Positions 1 through 12,547 of a stretch of 64,000 bases of DNA are shown here, in pieces. Every line of letters starts with the position of its first letter. Positions within the stretch are counted from its first letter, which is position 1. Location of the stretch: contig JABYQN010000005.1 of the NCBI GenBank assembly GCA_022606135.1, forward strand, positions 496,001 through 560,000. The letters are read 5' to 3'. Made by a program: the position numbers and the translations under genes. This stretch comes from Fomes fomentarius. Lineage: Eukaryota; Basidiomycota; Agaricomycetes; Polyporales; Polyporaceae. Below the pieces are notes generated by a model, which had not been told where the DNA came from, made no database searches, and saw only the letters and a program-made list of their open reading frames with translations.

Positions 1-1979
1 TCTGCACATAGTTCACCGCGCACCGACCGTAGCCGGGTCGAAGCCTGAAGGTGAACGTTTGAACTTTCACGCGGCGTGTCCGACGTTCCGGACCCGCTCA
101 GTAGACGCTACCGACTCGGCGACTCCACCCTTCGAAATGCCCATTGCCAGGAACCGCAGCATAACGCCATTTCACATATCCCCGGCCCTGTTCAAGATCT
201 GCTCAAGATTCCCGCGATCTCGTAGGCAGATGTAAGGATGACCCACGCATTTACCTTGAACGTGGAATGCCAGTTCAACCACACAAGAACTCATCTTCGG
301 ACTCCACGCTGTGGCTAACAACCGCCCAAGAAGTACGCTTAACCGCTTGGACGCAACAGATTCATGAGCGGTTTGGCAAGCCTGACAGCTGGCGGTGTTG
401 AGACGGTCTTCTGTTCATGATCGTCTCTCGGGAGTTGCTCGGCAGCAATCAAGCAGGAAGCAATTGGGCGAGCATCGTGCATCGTGCAACGGATGGGTCA
501 GTCAAGCGTGTCGTAGAGAATCGAAGTCATCGCATTTCGTACAGGGCATGGTTCGTCATAAAGAGTACGGTACGGCGTGAGGATATCGATGAGGAAGAGG
601 ATCAACGTTCTACGTATGCGTGTATGGTGCGAAACGAGTCCAGGGTGAGCTAATTTTCTACGTACGACACCAGCAGCAAACAGGACATGCCCCCACCACG
701 CACGCGCACCCGCCTCACAAATAAGTCATGCAGCGAATCGGAACATACTGAGCTTCGAGGGACGAGGAAAGAAGACATAAGTGCAAGATAGCGAGTCCGC
801 GGGGGTGAGAAGGTTCGAGGAACAGGTGGAAAGTGAACGCTGGTGACAAAAAAGAAGAAAAGACAGATCCGAAGAAATACAGGGCGACCCACCGCGAAAA
901 ATAATCATGTCCGGGAGTGTCGATTAGACAGGCGAACGAGTAAATAACGAAAAAAAGGTAGGACGACGAACAGGAGGTGGAGCAGGCGCGCAGGACCGAT
1001 CAAACGGGATGGTAGACAGCTCGGAGCCAGGCGGCTGCAGGCCGAACATGGAACGTTGGGAACCGGAGAGGAACGAGCGTGGGGGCTTCCGAGCCTAAAG
1101 TAAGTCCGTGGATGATGAGCAGATGAGCAGGAACACGAAGGAAGGGCAAGGGGACGATACGAACACGAACGCGAACACGAACACGAGCCGGGACCGCAAT
1201 AAACAGTGGAAACGCATGGACCTCAAATATCTACAGGAAGGGGACGACGGAGAATATTAGTGAGTAGTGCGCGGACGAGTATGTTGAAGGGGCGGAACAC
1301 GAACAGAACTGCACGGAACGGTGTGGATGTTATGATAGATGCATGTCCGATATGGGAGGCGGGTGCGAGGGAGTCTCGCTATGAGTCTGACGCTTTGAAG
1401 GTTTAACGGAGACGTGTCATCGTGGACTTCGGTAGTAATAGTGGTTTTTTTATGACGGATGTTTACTGCGAGGGGCGTACGTTGCGATTGCGGGAGTAGG
1501 GTAGATGGGAGGTAGCGTGCACCATAACAAGCATTGCGGGATTGCGTGGGTATACGAAAGCTGGACGAAGCGCAAGGATAACCACAAAACAAAAAGGGCG
1601 ACGACATACATGACAAGAGAAGGATGTGACCAGGGAAACGGACGGGTTGTTTGTCAGAGACTAGATTGACGTGAGCGTGAGGTGGGAGTGGGTCGATGTC
1701 GGACCGAAGGGGTCCACCAGCCTTGACGAACAGAAGCCTTAGTAAGGCACACGAGGCAACTGGGTCGGAGCCACGGCACGGTTCGATCTCCCAAATTGCG
1801 GAAAGGCTGGACATGGACATACGAGTCCGACGCATTGACGTTTGCACTGACTACGATGAGCGACATGGACAGCATGCATAGACAAACATGGGGAAGCCAG
1901 ATGCATGTGTGACGGACCGGACAGATCCATCTCGTGACAGCAGCGCCCTGCAGCCTCGGCCTCACTCCCGCACCTCGTG
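1..1979. other. No gene seen; 3' flank of the phosphatase gene
   Basis: No reading frame here has a recognisable product or a convincing set of splice sites. The longest frames start at GTG codons or lie antisense in low-complexity purine-rich DNA. The part nearest 1980 should hold the 3' UTR of the minus-strand phosphatase gene. A short hexamer repeat lies at 1160-1187. Confidence 0.5.
1160..1187. repeat. Hexamer microsatellite (AACACG-type)
   Basis: About four to five imperfect copies of a GAACAC/GAACGC hexamer stand in tandem in non-coding purine-rich DNA. It is a simple repeat: there are no spacers, so it is not a CRISPR-type array. Confidence 0.7.
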
Positions 1980-3865
1980 TCATAGGCCACCATCGAGCAC
2001 TCCCCGAACATCGTCAACTTCGCTCAGGTCGGCGAGGAATGGGCAGAGGTCCGTGAGTTCCGTGTCGTGTGGGTCGTTGAACCATGACGAGACTGGGACA
2101 GCATTGTTGGGGTGGAAGATGTAAGAGGCAGGAGAGTTGTCGATGATGATGGTATCAGCAATTGGTCGTCCAAGTTGCGAGAGATCCTTGAAAACAATGT
2201 CAGAATCAACGGCCTGATTCGTTGCTAGACCAATTGACCCACCTTCACATAGTTCCCTCGGTGGTTATAGCAACTTTCACGGAATAACCTATGGGAAACC
2301 ACACGATGGACGTCGAGCTTGTCAAGCACCGGATCCGCATACTGTCATCATCAAATCAGCCATGTCATCAACAGCAACAGCATCATCGCAACAACAGACC
2401 TTGCTGAGACTTGCTGTGAACACAACAACTTCGTAGATCTCTCCCATCTTCTTCAGGAAGTTGTCAACACCCGGCCTCTTGATGACATACACGTTGTGCC
2501 AATGGTACTCTATCTCAACAGGTACCACGTAGTCCGCTTGTTGGATAGACTGCACGACGACATGAAGTATCAAGCCATGACTAGATGACCAGATAACGTA
2601 CCTTGAAGCTACTGTGCACTAGGGTCTCGTCGAGATCAAGCACCAGACACTTCCGGCCGGCATGTTTCGGCGACAATGGTGGTAGCAATGGTCTTGGAAC
2701 ACCATCCTGGTATCCGGAGGCTGAGACTTGCTTTATGTGGATGACGAAGAGAGCAACTCACGGGTCCTATGGGTATCCCTGCGCCACCTTGCATTATTAA
2801 CCGCTCTTCCTCATCCTCTATCTCTTCTACCGGAGTGCCGTCCTCCAAGTCCTCATCGTCCGTGAAGCTCGTCGACCCATCCGTCTCATCTCCCATATCC
2901 CTCGAATTCCTCCTCGAGTGATTGTGTACGCTCTCCTCGCCCGTCGAGCCGGGTGGCTGTACCGCTCCAGACGTCACTCCCTCTGTCTCCTCCAATGGGA
3001 GCGTCTTCGTAGGAGAGGGGGGGACGAGAACGCTCGGATCATTAGGTTGCTCAGGAATGTCGATTGGCTGAAGTGGGGGTGGGATTTCTACGTCGGACGT
3101 AGACGCTTGGGCGTCATTCGGCGTCGTACCTGGCGGCTCCTGGGGAGCTGGTGGCAACTCCTCCGCCTCCTTGGCCACCTGCTTCTCCTTGAGCTCGGTC
3201 GTTACGTCGTTAGTTTTTGTAGGAGACGTTGCTTTGTCCTTCTCGTCGATGTCTATGGAGTGTGCACGAGTGGGGCCAACGCATGGGACGAGAACTCGGA
3301 GGAGCTTTGAGAAGAGCCCCTTCGAACGACGAGCACGAGCACTGTCCGCCTGTTCGGCTTCAGAGCTTGACGTGTGAGCGCCATCCGACACAGACTTGCT
3401 CGCATCCTTGCGGGGCGCAGAGCCTTTGAAGGTTTGTGTGCCTGTCTGCTCGCTCTCGAGTGAGCCCTTCTCTTTGCGAAAGGTGCCGTTCTCGGTCTTC
3501 TCCCGTGTTGTGGGTATGGACTCCGCAGACCGCACGGCGGCAGGCGGCTGTGATGGCGGAGGGGCCTGCCCTGCGCTGTCTGCAGAAGGTGGAGGTTGTG
3601 AGCGGTTGTGAGCGGGGTGGGGGGTCTCTGTGTGGTCTGACGAGCTGACGTTGCCATTACCGACGTCGTCATGTCGTGTGGGCTCGTCGCCTGCTGGGCT
3701 ATTCTGTTCACTCTCGCGGCGTCCCTCTGCAGGCTGGGCACTCGGTGGCTCCACCGCGACTTCCTTCCCCTTCGCGGACTGCTGGCATTGAGAGGAGGAC
3801 GATGAGCAGGGTGCGCGAGAACATACCTGGGTACCTGATGAATCCGGAGAGGCTGCAGTGGCCAT
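1980..3865 (-). CDS. PSR1: PSR1/NIF-family (FCP1-like) protein phosphatase
   Basis: Predicted plasma-membrane or cytosolic aspartate-based Ser/Thr phosphatase of the HAD superfamily, related to yeast Psr1/Psr2. Six exons fit: 3865-3827, 3781-2762, 2706-2602, 2549-2400, 2341-2243, 2186-1980, summing to 540 codons (539 aa). The first intron is only 45 nt and in frame, so it may be retained. The N-terminal two thirds are Ser/Pro/Glu-rich and disordered. The C-terminal catalytic domain is clear: [12 protein letters not shown] holds the nucleophile motif DxDxT, followed by [17 protein letters not shown] and later [11 protein letters not shown]. The start at 3865 is the first ATG in the open frame; a 5' exon further upstream cannot be excluded. 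It is transcribed divergently from the bZIP gene. The family call is firm; the exact Psr1 orthology is inference. Confidence 0.88.
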
Positions 3866-5127
3866 GAGGGTGGCAGCTCTGCAGGGGGACGAGGTAAGAG
3901 GGCGGGTGAGGCAGTCGGGAACAACGAGAGAACTCAATGTCGACGCGTTGCAGGGTGGTACGTGCGAACGTTTACCCTCATAAGGGACGGAGAGCCTTCT
4001 CCTCCGCTTATTGGCTCGTTCCGGCGGCTCGGTCCCCTCTCCGGCACAGAGCGCCCAATAAGTCACTCTACAACGCACACTTGGCTCCTACGTAGTACAA
4101 CAACAACGCGAAGGGTAACACATGCACAGTTGTGCATACACAGGAAGCCTGCCAATTCGTTTCGGATATCACGATCACCGAAAGGCAATCTGCGAGTGTA
4201 TCACCCTAGAGCTATCAGAGTACACCATGCACACGCCGGCAACTAATATACGGAAACGCCGTTACAACGCGAGGTCGGTGCGATTCATTCGAGGTGGAGA
4301 TGGCAGATTGGGTGCACAGATATAACTGGAGCGAGCTTCGAACAGGGTGTAGAGTGTGACTCCGAGATATCAACAGTCTACATCCTCGCAGATGCTTGGG
4401 ACGACAGTCCGACGACTTTGCCAAAGTACATGTCAAACCACAGACCTGTACGGTCTCCAGCTCCAATATCCTTGACAAAACCGTAAAGCTTTAGCTTCAA
4501 CTTCCGAACACCGAGCGCCGTCCATGTGGTCGTCCATCAGGCATCCACGGAAGGAAACAGAGGATGTGGTCAAGTCGATGTGAAAGGCGAGAAGGGCTAG
4601 AAATAGTCATGAGATCAGCTCCGTGGAACGATCGGATTTGTGGTGGGTTCAGGTAATATCAATGTCTTGAGCAATATATTTTTCAGTGTACAACGACAAC
4701 GTCCTACGGTATGACACACCTACAATGTGTCGTCTAACGTTGCTTTGTCATCCAGGGACGCTGAGAACACGATCAGGTCAGCATGGGCGACGTCGACGAC
4801 CTCCGAGTCCCGAGTGGGTTCTGAGAACCCGATGAAGGCCCTCATAGTTGGGGGCGAGACAACTTTTGCATTGCACGGACGCTATGGGCGACGACAACGC
4901 CGTCGTCGCTGCGGGTACAGGGTCAGCCGGAGAGGAGCATACTGAGGGTCGAAGCCGGTGGAAAGGCTGGAAGGGGAAGATGAGAGAGGATTCGGAGCGA
5001 TGAGAACGGAGTCGGGGGATGAGACGGGCGGTCACGTGCTGGTTTGGACGAGGGAGGGAAGGAACTCCGACCACGCGAGTTTCTTACTAATACACACGAC
5101 CGACTGCCTATCGTCCGCATATTGCCC
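3866..5127. promoter_or_regulatory. Divergent intergenic region between phosphatase and bZIP genes
   Basis: About 1.26 kb separates the two divergent ATGs and should hold both promoters and 5' UTRs. A CACGTG E-box palindrome lies near 5034-5039, about 90 bp before the bZIP ATG. No other gene is seen on either strand. Confidence 0.45.
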
Positions 5128-6275
5128 ATGTTGGGACACCCACCGTCCGCGTACCAGCAGTCCCCGCCGCAACAGCAGCAGCAGCAGTCCAACCAACAGC
5201 CTCCAACGGCCGACCCCAATGCCCTTCATCATTCTCTGCCACAGCCTCAACCACCGGGCACCTTCCAGACCCTGCGCCTCCGCGACGACCCTCCCACTGT
5301 AACTCAACCTGCTCCCCGCGCGTCCCGGAAGCGCAAGTCGCCCGCGACTGCCCCAACAGACACGGGCCCCCCGCCGCCGCCAGGCCCACCAAACCCTGCC
5401 GCGATGCACCCTCCTCCGGGTACGATCCAGCCTCACGCGCTGCCGCCTCCACACACCCTCATGCATCCACCCCCTCCCCATCTCGCGGGCCATCCAATGT
5501 CATATCCTTACCCACCGCCTCCTGGAGACTTCACGCCGGGTGGTATGCCCCCGCATCCTGGCCCGCCCCCAGGTCCTCCCGGCGGGCTGCCACTCCAAGC
5601 GCAGCAAGACCAACGCGCGAACTCTGCGGGACGAACGCTGAGCCAGAGCAAGCGAGCAGAGCAAAACCGGAAAGCTCAACGCGCTTTCAGAGAGCGTCGA
5701 GATCAGTGCGTACCCATCCATAATCTGATTCTTGTGCAGTTGGTGTTGGGTGGCGATATCAAGTGGATATGTTCGTTCGGGTGACTATGTTACCTCTCAC
5801 GGATATTGAGACCGGGTCACAGAGATATCGTGTCTATTCTAACGGATCGGTTCCCCTTCGTATTCCACCCTCTACGATGCCCTTCTTGTCAAGCGTACTG
5901 ACCATATGCGCTGTGTCTCCCCTCAGGCATGTTAAGACGCTCGAGTCCCGGTCACAGCTGCTCGATGCCGCGCTTGCGTCCGCAGACGAAGCAAATCGAC
6001 GTTGGGAAGAATGTCGTACGATCGTTGATCAGCTCCGGATCGAGAACGCGACGTTGCGTGCGGCGCTCCAGGCGGCCCAGAACCCTCTCAACCCGAACCC
6101 GAATGTTCCCTTGCCCGACCCGAACACGCTCGGTACAGTCAACGGCGCGAATGGCGTTCAGCCGCCCCATGGTCCATCGGCGGAGCAGCAGCAGCAGCAA
6201 ACGCCAGGTGGTGGGAATGAAGGGAAGGAGGGTCAGGCACCGTCAGCGGGCACGATGGGAGAAGGGCAAGGATAG
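5128..6275 (+). CDS. bZIP transcription factor (Yap/KapC-like)
   Basis: Predicted nuclear DNA-binding regulator. Two exons, 5128-5705 and 5927-6275, give 308 aa; the 221 nt intron splits a Gln codon at the end of the basic region. The N-terminal 170 residues are rich in Pro and Gln, with a CAG-coded Gln run. The basic region reads SKRAEQNRKAQRAFRERRDQ (about residues 173-192), with the fungal AP-1-like NRKAQRAFRER core, and runs directly into a leucine-zipper-like heptad (HVKTLESRSQLLDAAL). The C-terminus is Asn/Pro/Gln-rich. The ATG at 5128 is used because it opens the low-complexity region, but the frame is open to 5044. No Cys-rich redox domains of the Yap1 type are seen, which favours a KapC-like protein. 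Confidence 0.88.
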
Positions 6276-6799
6276 GAGGACAACTAGCATTCGTTTCGTT
6301 TTTGGTGCTCGCACGAACGACGTTCGTCTATAGGGCAAGGTTAAACTGGCCTGTGAGACGACGCAAGGTGTGCACGACGTTGCCGCGTGTTGCCTTCTTA
6401 AGGTATTCATTATTCTCGTATGCACATGCGAGTTCTCTTTCGTTCTTTTCTGTAATCAAGCATGTGTATCATACACCATTCTGGGCAGTTTCTGGGGTTT
6501 CGTCAATTGGACTGGCAAGTCGTGCGTGGAGACATGCACAAGTGACCCAATCCTTCAGGCTTCAGGCTTGCCAGATTCGAACTGGGTGACAGTCAATACT
6601 TAGATGTTATTCCAAGGCTAAGTGCTCTTTACCCTACACAACTTGTCTTCTGAGACTGGTCGCGAGATCTATCATTTGAGTGTATCTGCAGTTTGAAGAA
6701 GCATTTTGATAGCCGAGGTACTTAGTCTCTAACCTGTAGTAGTAAGCGCTCGACACTTCGTGGACCCGCTTTCTTTCAGACTTCACGACTACAAACGAC
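6276..6799. other. Intergenic, no gene seen
   Basis: 3' flank of the bZIP gene and 5' flank of the PHS1 gene, both on the plus strand. A T-arm-like sequence near 6570-6590 on the minus strand was examined as a tRNA and rejected because no acceptor stem pairs with it. Confidence 0.5.
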
Positions 6800-7844
6800 A
6801 TGGCATTCGTCGAAGAGGTCACGAACCCACAGGCACCCACCGTGCCGAAGAAAAAGCGAGGTGTGTACGCGTCTCTCGTGTCCCAGTCCGAGAGAGTCTG
6901 ACCATGATGCCACGTTCTGCCACCGTGCCGCACCAACACCACCGACTCAACAGGCCCGCCGCCTCTCGTCAAGTACTACCTCGTCCTCTACAACGCCCTC
7001 TCCACGTTCGGCTGGTCGTACCTCCTCCTCCGCACGCTCGTCGTCGTCCTCAACCTCGACGGCTCCGCGCTGCGCCCCACGTCGCTCGTCGCGCGCGCCG
7101 CGGGGGCGTACGCGGAGGTCGGCGCGGACACGGCGTTCGTGCAGAGCTTCGCCACGCTCGAGGTGCTGCACGTCCTCCTGGGCTGGGTGCGGAGCCCGCT
7201 CGCCACGACGTTTATCCAGGTCGGGAGCCGCCTGTATCTCGTGTGGGGGATCACGCACCAGTTCCCGCAGGTACGTCTCTCTTTCGTACTCCCCGTTCCC
7301 CCCTCCCCCCTCCCCATGCCATGCCATGCCACGTTATGCCCTTCTCCCCCTCCGCACATCTGCACGGTCATCTCCCACCCCCGCTCACACGCGCTCCAGA
7401 CGCACACGAGCCCGCTCTACGCATCCATGGTGCTCTCCTGGTCCCTCACCGAAGTCGTCCGCTACTCCTTCTACGCCTTCTCCCTCCTCGGGCGCGAGCC
7501 CCGCCTCCTCGTCTTCCTCCGCTACACGCTCTTCTACCTCCTCTACCCCACCGGCGCGTCCTCCGAGGCGCTCCTCATCTTCGCCACCCTCCCTCAGCCC
7601 GCGTTCGGCTGGGCGCGCGGTGCCGCCGGCCTCGATGGCGACCTCCACGCCCGTGTGCGCGAGTTCTTGTTCGCGGTGTGGTGGCCTGGTGAGTGCTATT
7701 TGCTGTGACGGTATAGGTGGGCAAGTAGTGCGGGGTGGCTGACGGTGGTTTGCAGGGCTGTATGTCATGTACACGCATATGATCAAGCAGAGGCGCAAGG
7801 TGCTTGGTGGCGGCCGCTCTAGCCCGAAGTCCAAGACTTCATGA
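6800..7844 (+). CDS. PHS1: Very-long-chain 3-hydroxyacyl-CoA dehydratase (PHS1/HACD)
   Basis: ER membrane enzyme that removes water from 3-hydroxyacyl-CoA in the third step of very-long-chain fatty acid elongation, feeding sphingolipid synthesis. Four exons (6800-6860, 6954-7270, 7400-7688, 7756-7844) give 251 aa, the usual family length. Several hydrophobic helices follow a short cytosolic N-terminus ending in PKKKR. The signature YPTGASSE lies at residues 175-182; by homology with yeast Phs1 its Tyr and Glu (Tyr175, Glu182) are the catalytic pair. The preceding SWSLTEVVRYSFYAF segment is also family-typical. The C-terminal tail is basic (KQRRKVLGG), as in an ER-retrieved membrane protein. 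It is convergent with the protease gene downstream. Confidence 0.95.
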
Positions 7845-8058
7845 TTCGCGGGTTCTTGAGGGCGAATTCTGTAGATCCCATCCATACATTCAGAGCGCCT
7901 GAGACTAGTGCATGAAACATTTGTTTAGGTGTGTGACTGATGGTCGATCCTTATTCTACACAGCAAGCTGATAAAGATATAGAGTATGTGATAATAATAC
8001 AAATTCGGTTGATTCCTGCGCCGCCGCTGCGATCGTGCAGGTCTGCCCATAGAACAGT

Positions 8059-9976
8059 TCAATACTGATTGTTGATGCTCTGCGCGAAGCCCACTCTGCC
8101 CGAGTAATCGAAGACGGAATACCCTGGCGTCGTTCCCGTAAGATGCTCAGCGAGAAAGGTGTGCGAGCAGGCTTTGTACTCACAGGACTTCAAGAACTCG
8201 TCGCCGATGATGGCCAGTCCCGGTGCCAGCCCGTCCCCCAGGGCCAAGATCCCGCCGACACAGTTGCTGTGCGGTCACAATTTAGCCATTGCGTCGAAAG
8301 TGTAAACACGGCACGCACTCGGGGTCCTCAGCCACAGCGCCAAGGTTGAAGTCGAAGGGATCGACTACGAACGGCCGACTTCCGAACATCAACTGGACGG
8401 TCAGTGTCGTGTTGCACGGAAATGTATAAAAGCCTGTGCGCTTTGTGAGTGGAGGCAGTATGACTAGCGCAGCGGAGCTCTCACCTGGTCCAAAGCGGTC
8501 CGTCGCGGCTTCCGATCCCGGTATCTGCGACACGTCAATCCACCAGGGAGATGCTAGAACCGCGGCTGATCGCACATACCAACGCATAGAACTGCTCTGC
8601 GATGTCTTTCGGCAGGTATATCAGCGAAGTGCCAGTGTCAATTGCCTGCAATGGAGTGAGACTGTTGTCCGGTGCTTGTGCTTAAACTTCGCGTTCGTAC
8701 CGCTATCATGTTCGCAAGGACTTCCTGCGGACCATCCGGGAGCTTCACAGAGAGACCATCCATCGCGATCGACCAGTATGTCTATTAGAGGAAGTGGCAA
8801 GAGTCGGTCACTGACGTCAAAACGCATTGGTGAGACTCACACGCGAGACGAGGGGACGCCACAAGATCGGTCCAAGTGCTTTCGTAGGATCGAAGCATCC
8901 AAAACAGACCTACAATGTGGTGTCAACCAGGAATCCCCTTGCGCAGCGGACAAGAGAACTCACCTCTGAGCCCGTCTCCTGTTGCCTGGTTAAATGCACC
9001 GAGAAGATGCTGAAGGGAAGTTTGCGTTGGGTCAGCAAGTTCTCAAAAAACGTCGGCTGGCCGGATTTTGCTATGCTGCCAAACGCAAGGCCCACGAGGC
9101 CACTGATGGGCTCGTCGTCCATGTCCGAGGATACTTTGCGCGCCGCACAGAACGTCTGATTCGAGACAGACAGCGTTCCAGCGGCCACTCTATCTTGGGC
9201 GAGCGTCCCGGAGACGCGTCCCGTGGCCTGTTAACGTGGATGGCGCGTCAGTGACAGGCTTCAATTGACGAGCAGGATGGCTGAGCGCACGTATGCGAGG
9301 GAGCACTTGCGCGTCGAAGCGGCGTACGTCGAGCTCACGCTGTTCTTGAGCTGGTCGTTGGAGCACCCCGGGCAATTTGCCTCGACCCAGAGGTCCGCCG
9401 AGCCCGTGTCGATGTCGACGGGCAACGCCTGGCTCGGCGTGCCAAATTCCATGGAACCATAGTAGAGCGTGTCGAGCGTTCCGGAGATGTCGTCTATGAG
9501 CGGCCAGTGTGCAGGCTGTCTGTGCTGTACGATGTCGAGAGGCGTCGCGGGACCGGTGCCGCCTGTGGTTGCTCGCACGCCCGTTCCGATGGGAAGCTGT
9601 TTTGGGGTTCCGCATGCTGTAGGCGCAGGGGGCGGTGATGTTTGAGGGGCGGTCTCGGTGAATGGTGGGTAGCCAATTTCAGGATGAGTCTCCGGATTGA
9701 GCCCTGCTCCTTGTAGTACATTGGTCGCTTGAGAGTACTTGACCATGACGTTCTGCAGCTCTCGCGTCTACGGCAAAGGTCAACCAGTCTAAAACCGATC
9801 TGAGCGGTACTCGTGGAGCTCACAGCGTATTTGGGGTCGAATGTCATGTTGGTCGCCTGGTGGCTGAGCGGTGCGCGCGCCTTGAGCGTGAAATATCGGT
9901 TGCGTTCGAGAGGGATGGAGTGAACGACCACGGAGCCAAAGGAGAGTAAGGCGAGGGCATGGTAATGAAGGGGCAT
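8059..9976 (-). CDS. Secreted pepsin-like aspartic protease (family A1)
   Basis: Extracellular acid protease, likely used to digest protein outside the hypha. Ten exons were placed: 9976-9824, 9752-9291, 9227-8964, 8909-8841, 8781-8701, 8645-8580, 8524-8485, 8433-8319, 8266-8184, 8123-8059, total 465 aa. Residues 1-20 form a hydrophobic signal peptide. A propeptide follows, then a Pro/Thr-rich stretch before the mature enzyme. The first active-site motif DTGSADLW starts at Asp166 and the second, DTGTSL, at Asp346. The C-terminus ends in SGRVGFAQSINNQY. The exon 2 donor (GTGCGC at 9290) was chosen because it restores the LAYATGRVSG strand. The closest known group is the polyporopepsin-like basidiomycete A1 proteases. 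A TATA-like stretch lies near 10087-10094. Confidence 0.93.
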
Positions 9977-11167
9977 AATCAACCGAATCGTGAAGATTGA
10001 AGAACGAAAGCACAACGTGCACCAGGCACAGCGAGAGCGGAATGACAAAGCGAGGGAGAATGGGAAGCTGTTGGTCAACGTCATGCGATATATAAGAATC
10101 GGGAATTGACATATGCCCCAAGCTGACAGCCGAGGAGTTGCCGCTCACCCGTCCGCGCGATCTTGAACACCTTCCATTCCTGGAGATGCACACGCTTAAC
10201 CGGTGTCAGATTGGGATCGAGATACGCGAGGTGTGGCACGGTCGCTCTTCACGCGGCGCTTGCTCTCGTGCAGTCGCCGAATCGTCGCTATAATCCCAGG
10301 CACTCGCTACCTATTCGGTCTTTAGGTTGACCTTGAGCTGTCTGCAATAACGCAATGCGCTCTGCTTTCATAGATCGGTACACTACGACACTCCGGCGGC
10401 ATGGGAAGCACTAGTATGTAGACCGCAGGCCCTTTGCTTACGTGCTAACTTAGCGACCTTGTACCTGTGAAAGCGTAGTATCAGTAAGTACTATGAGTCG
10501 TTGACCATGAGACTGATGACCACTCACGAGTCGACCCAGCGCGATTTGAGAGCATCTCGATCTCGATCTGCGCGCATCTGACTCTGAGTCGTGACCAGTG
10601 TGACCACTTCCAACGCCTCGTGGGCGAATTTAATTTTGAACACGGCGTAAGCTTTTCACTCAACGTCCGAGCTGTACGGGATCGAGCGTTGAGCAGCGTC
10701 GACCAACTGCCAAGTTCTTGCGTTATTGCCGCCACGACCTATTCATGCTGGAGCGTAACGAGCAGTCTCAGCCGGCACGCTGGCGGCTGCTTATTCAGAT
10801 TGAGGCACTCTTTGTGATTCTCGACTTCTTCTGACGCCCTTCAACGACTTTCTACTCGCAATCCAACTACCACAGCTGACTGTCTCTCACACTGTGTACG
10901 GCTTGTGGACACCTCCCATAGAAGTGACTACTCCAAGAGCACTCTGACCGAGTCTTGCTGTCAGTTTCAAAGGACGCGAACACGCGTACGCCATGTCAGC
11001 CTCAGGCCGCCGATCGAGTGCTTTGCATTTGCCAGCCTCGCGCTCCTTACTTGGGCCATGCATAAGTACCTCATCCGTCCTCGTCTTTGCCATTCTGCTC
11101 TACGTGCGCCCCTTCCTCCGCCTTGCGAGCATCTCCCCCCGCAGAGCGCTGCGCGATCCATTCCACA
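9977..11167. other. Intergenic; weak coding-like patch on the minus strand
   Basis: Divergent promoter space for the protease and GH16 genes. Between about 10480 and 10840 the minus strand has coding-like peptide (for example EVENHKECLNLNK, then VAAITQELGSWSTLLNARS) in one frame but broken by a TAG, followed by a second patch in another frame (HEALEVVTLVTTQSQMRAD). It may be a decayed gene. No product is recognised. Confidence 0.35.
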
Positions 11168-12547
11168 ATGCGTACTGGATATGCTTTTCTGTCTCTACTC
11201 CCACTCGCGCTCATGCCCGCGCGTCCCGTCAGCGCGACTTATGTCCTCACCGACACCTATGTCGGCCGTGACTTTCTCCAGAGCTGGAATTGGCAGACTA
11301 TGGACGACCCGACGCATGGCCGTGTCAACTACGTGGACAAGGACACCGCGCTCGCGACGAATCTTTCCTTTGGTAAGTCAGAGTCTGCGCATTCACTCTC
11401 ATACGGACCTGCATTCTACTTTACTTCTTGACACATAGCCTCGGATGACAAGTTCGTTATGCGCGCGGATGCCGAGAACGTTATCCCTCCCTCCGCCCGA
11501 GGCAGGAGTAGCGTCCGGATCAATTCCACGAAAGCGTACGATGAGTCCATCATAGTGCTCGACCTGCAGCATATGCCTGAGGGGTGCGGCACGTGGCCCG
11601 CATTCTGGTCTCTCAGCCAAAAAGGCCCGTGGCCCCAAGGCGGAGAGATCGATATCATTGAAGGTATGCTACACCCTACGCCAACTCTCGACAAGTAACC
11701 TTCATGCATGCATATATGCGTCGTCAGGAGTGAACCAGGACAGGCAAAACCTTGTATCGTTGCACACAATGCCGAATTGCATGATGCCTCCCGCTTCAAC
11801 TCCGCAACGCGTGATGACGGGGTAAGAGACCCAGTTTCTCGTCGACCTTGAGTCCAAAGCCTGAACCTAGACCAACGCAGGAACGCAGCTTCGCTCAACT
11901 GCGACACGAACGTGAACTACAACCAAGGCTGCGGCGTCTCGATGGCGAAGCCCGCGTCGTACGGGTCCGAGTTCAACCGCGCCGACGGCGGCTACTTCGT
12001 CGTCGTCCGCACAAGGTACGGCGCGGACGGGCCCAACGTTCGCGTTTGGTTCTGGACGCGCTTCGATCCCGCGCTCCCACCAGAGATCAAGACACCTGGA
12101 TTCGGACTCGGGCCGGACTTGACGTCCGACGGAGGGAGGCCGAGTATATACCCGACGCCAGCGTGGGGCCTGCCCGAGGCGGAGTTCCCGCTGAGCGATC
12201 AGTGCGAGTATGATACCCACTTTGACCCGCATGGGCTTGTGTTTGACTTGACGTTCTGTGTGAGTGGAAAGCCTCGTGTGACGTGGTGCGCTCGTAGACT
12301 GCGCGATCTCTGACCGTTTCTTCCTGTCCTGTCTCGATGTAGGGTGACTGGGCTGGTGCTGACTACCCAACGTCAGGCTGCCCTGGGGATTGCGTGGATT
12401 GTGAGTGTGCCTCCATTCTTTCGATGCAGGTAACGCGTGGTACGGTACTGACGCTCACGCCGTCCCGCAGATGTGGACAATAACCCCGTTGCATTCAAGG
12501 ACGCATATTGGGAAGTGAACTCCCTCTTGGTCTATACTCCAGTGTAG
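11168..12547 (+). CDS. GH16 endo-1,3(4)-beta-glucanase-like enzyme
   Basis: Predicted secreted glycoside hydrolase family 16 enzyme that cuts beta-1,3/1,4-glucans of fungal or plant walls with retention. Six exons (11168-11372, 11439-11663, 11728-11821, 11881-12259, 12343-12400, 12471-12547) give 345 aa. Residues 1-23 form a signal peptide ending in ARPVSA. The catalytic signature GGEIDIIEG is present: Glu138 as nucleophile, Asp140, and Glu143 as acid/base, in the ExDxxE form of laminarinase-type members. The surrounding GCGTWPAFWSL and AWGLPEAEFP segments are typical of the basidiomycete Lam16A-like subgroup. No carbohydrate-binding module or GPI signal is seen. Confidence 0.93.

Noticed and set aside
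1160..1187. Possible CRISPR-like or regulatory repeat array
   Set aside because: Units are six bases with no spacers, and the host is a eukaryote; it is a microsatellite.
1257..1847. 196-codon open frame on the minus strand
   Set aside because: It lies in purine/pyrimidine-biased 3' flank, has no domain, and is not flanked by a coherent gene model.
6560..6600. tRNA T-arm-like sequence on the minus strand (GTTCGAATC within a 4 bp stem)
   Set aside because: No sequence 50-60 nt upstream pairs with the expected acceptor stem, and no D or anticodon arm can be drawn.
6760..7742. Two long plus frames (310 and 293 codons) over the PHS1 gene
   Set aside because: They are Pro/Arg/Ser-rich shadows of GC-rich PHS1 exons and lack its motifs.
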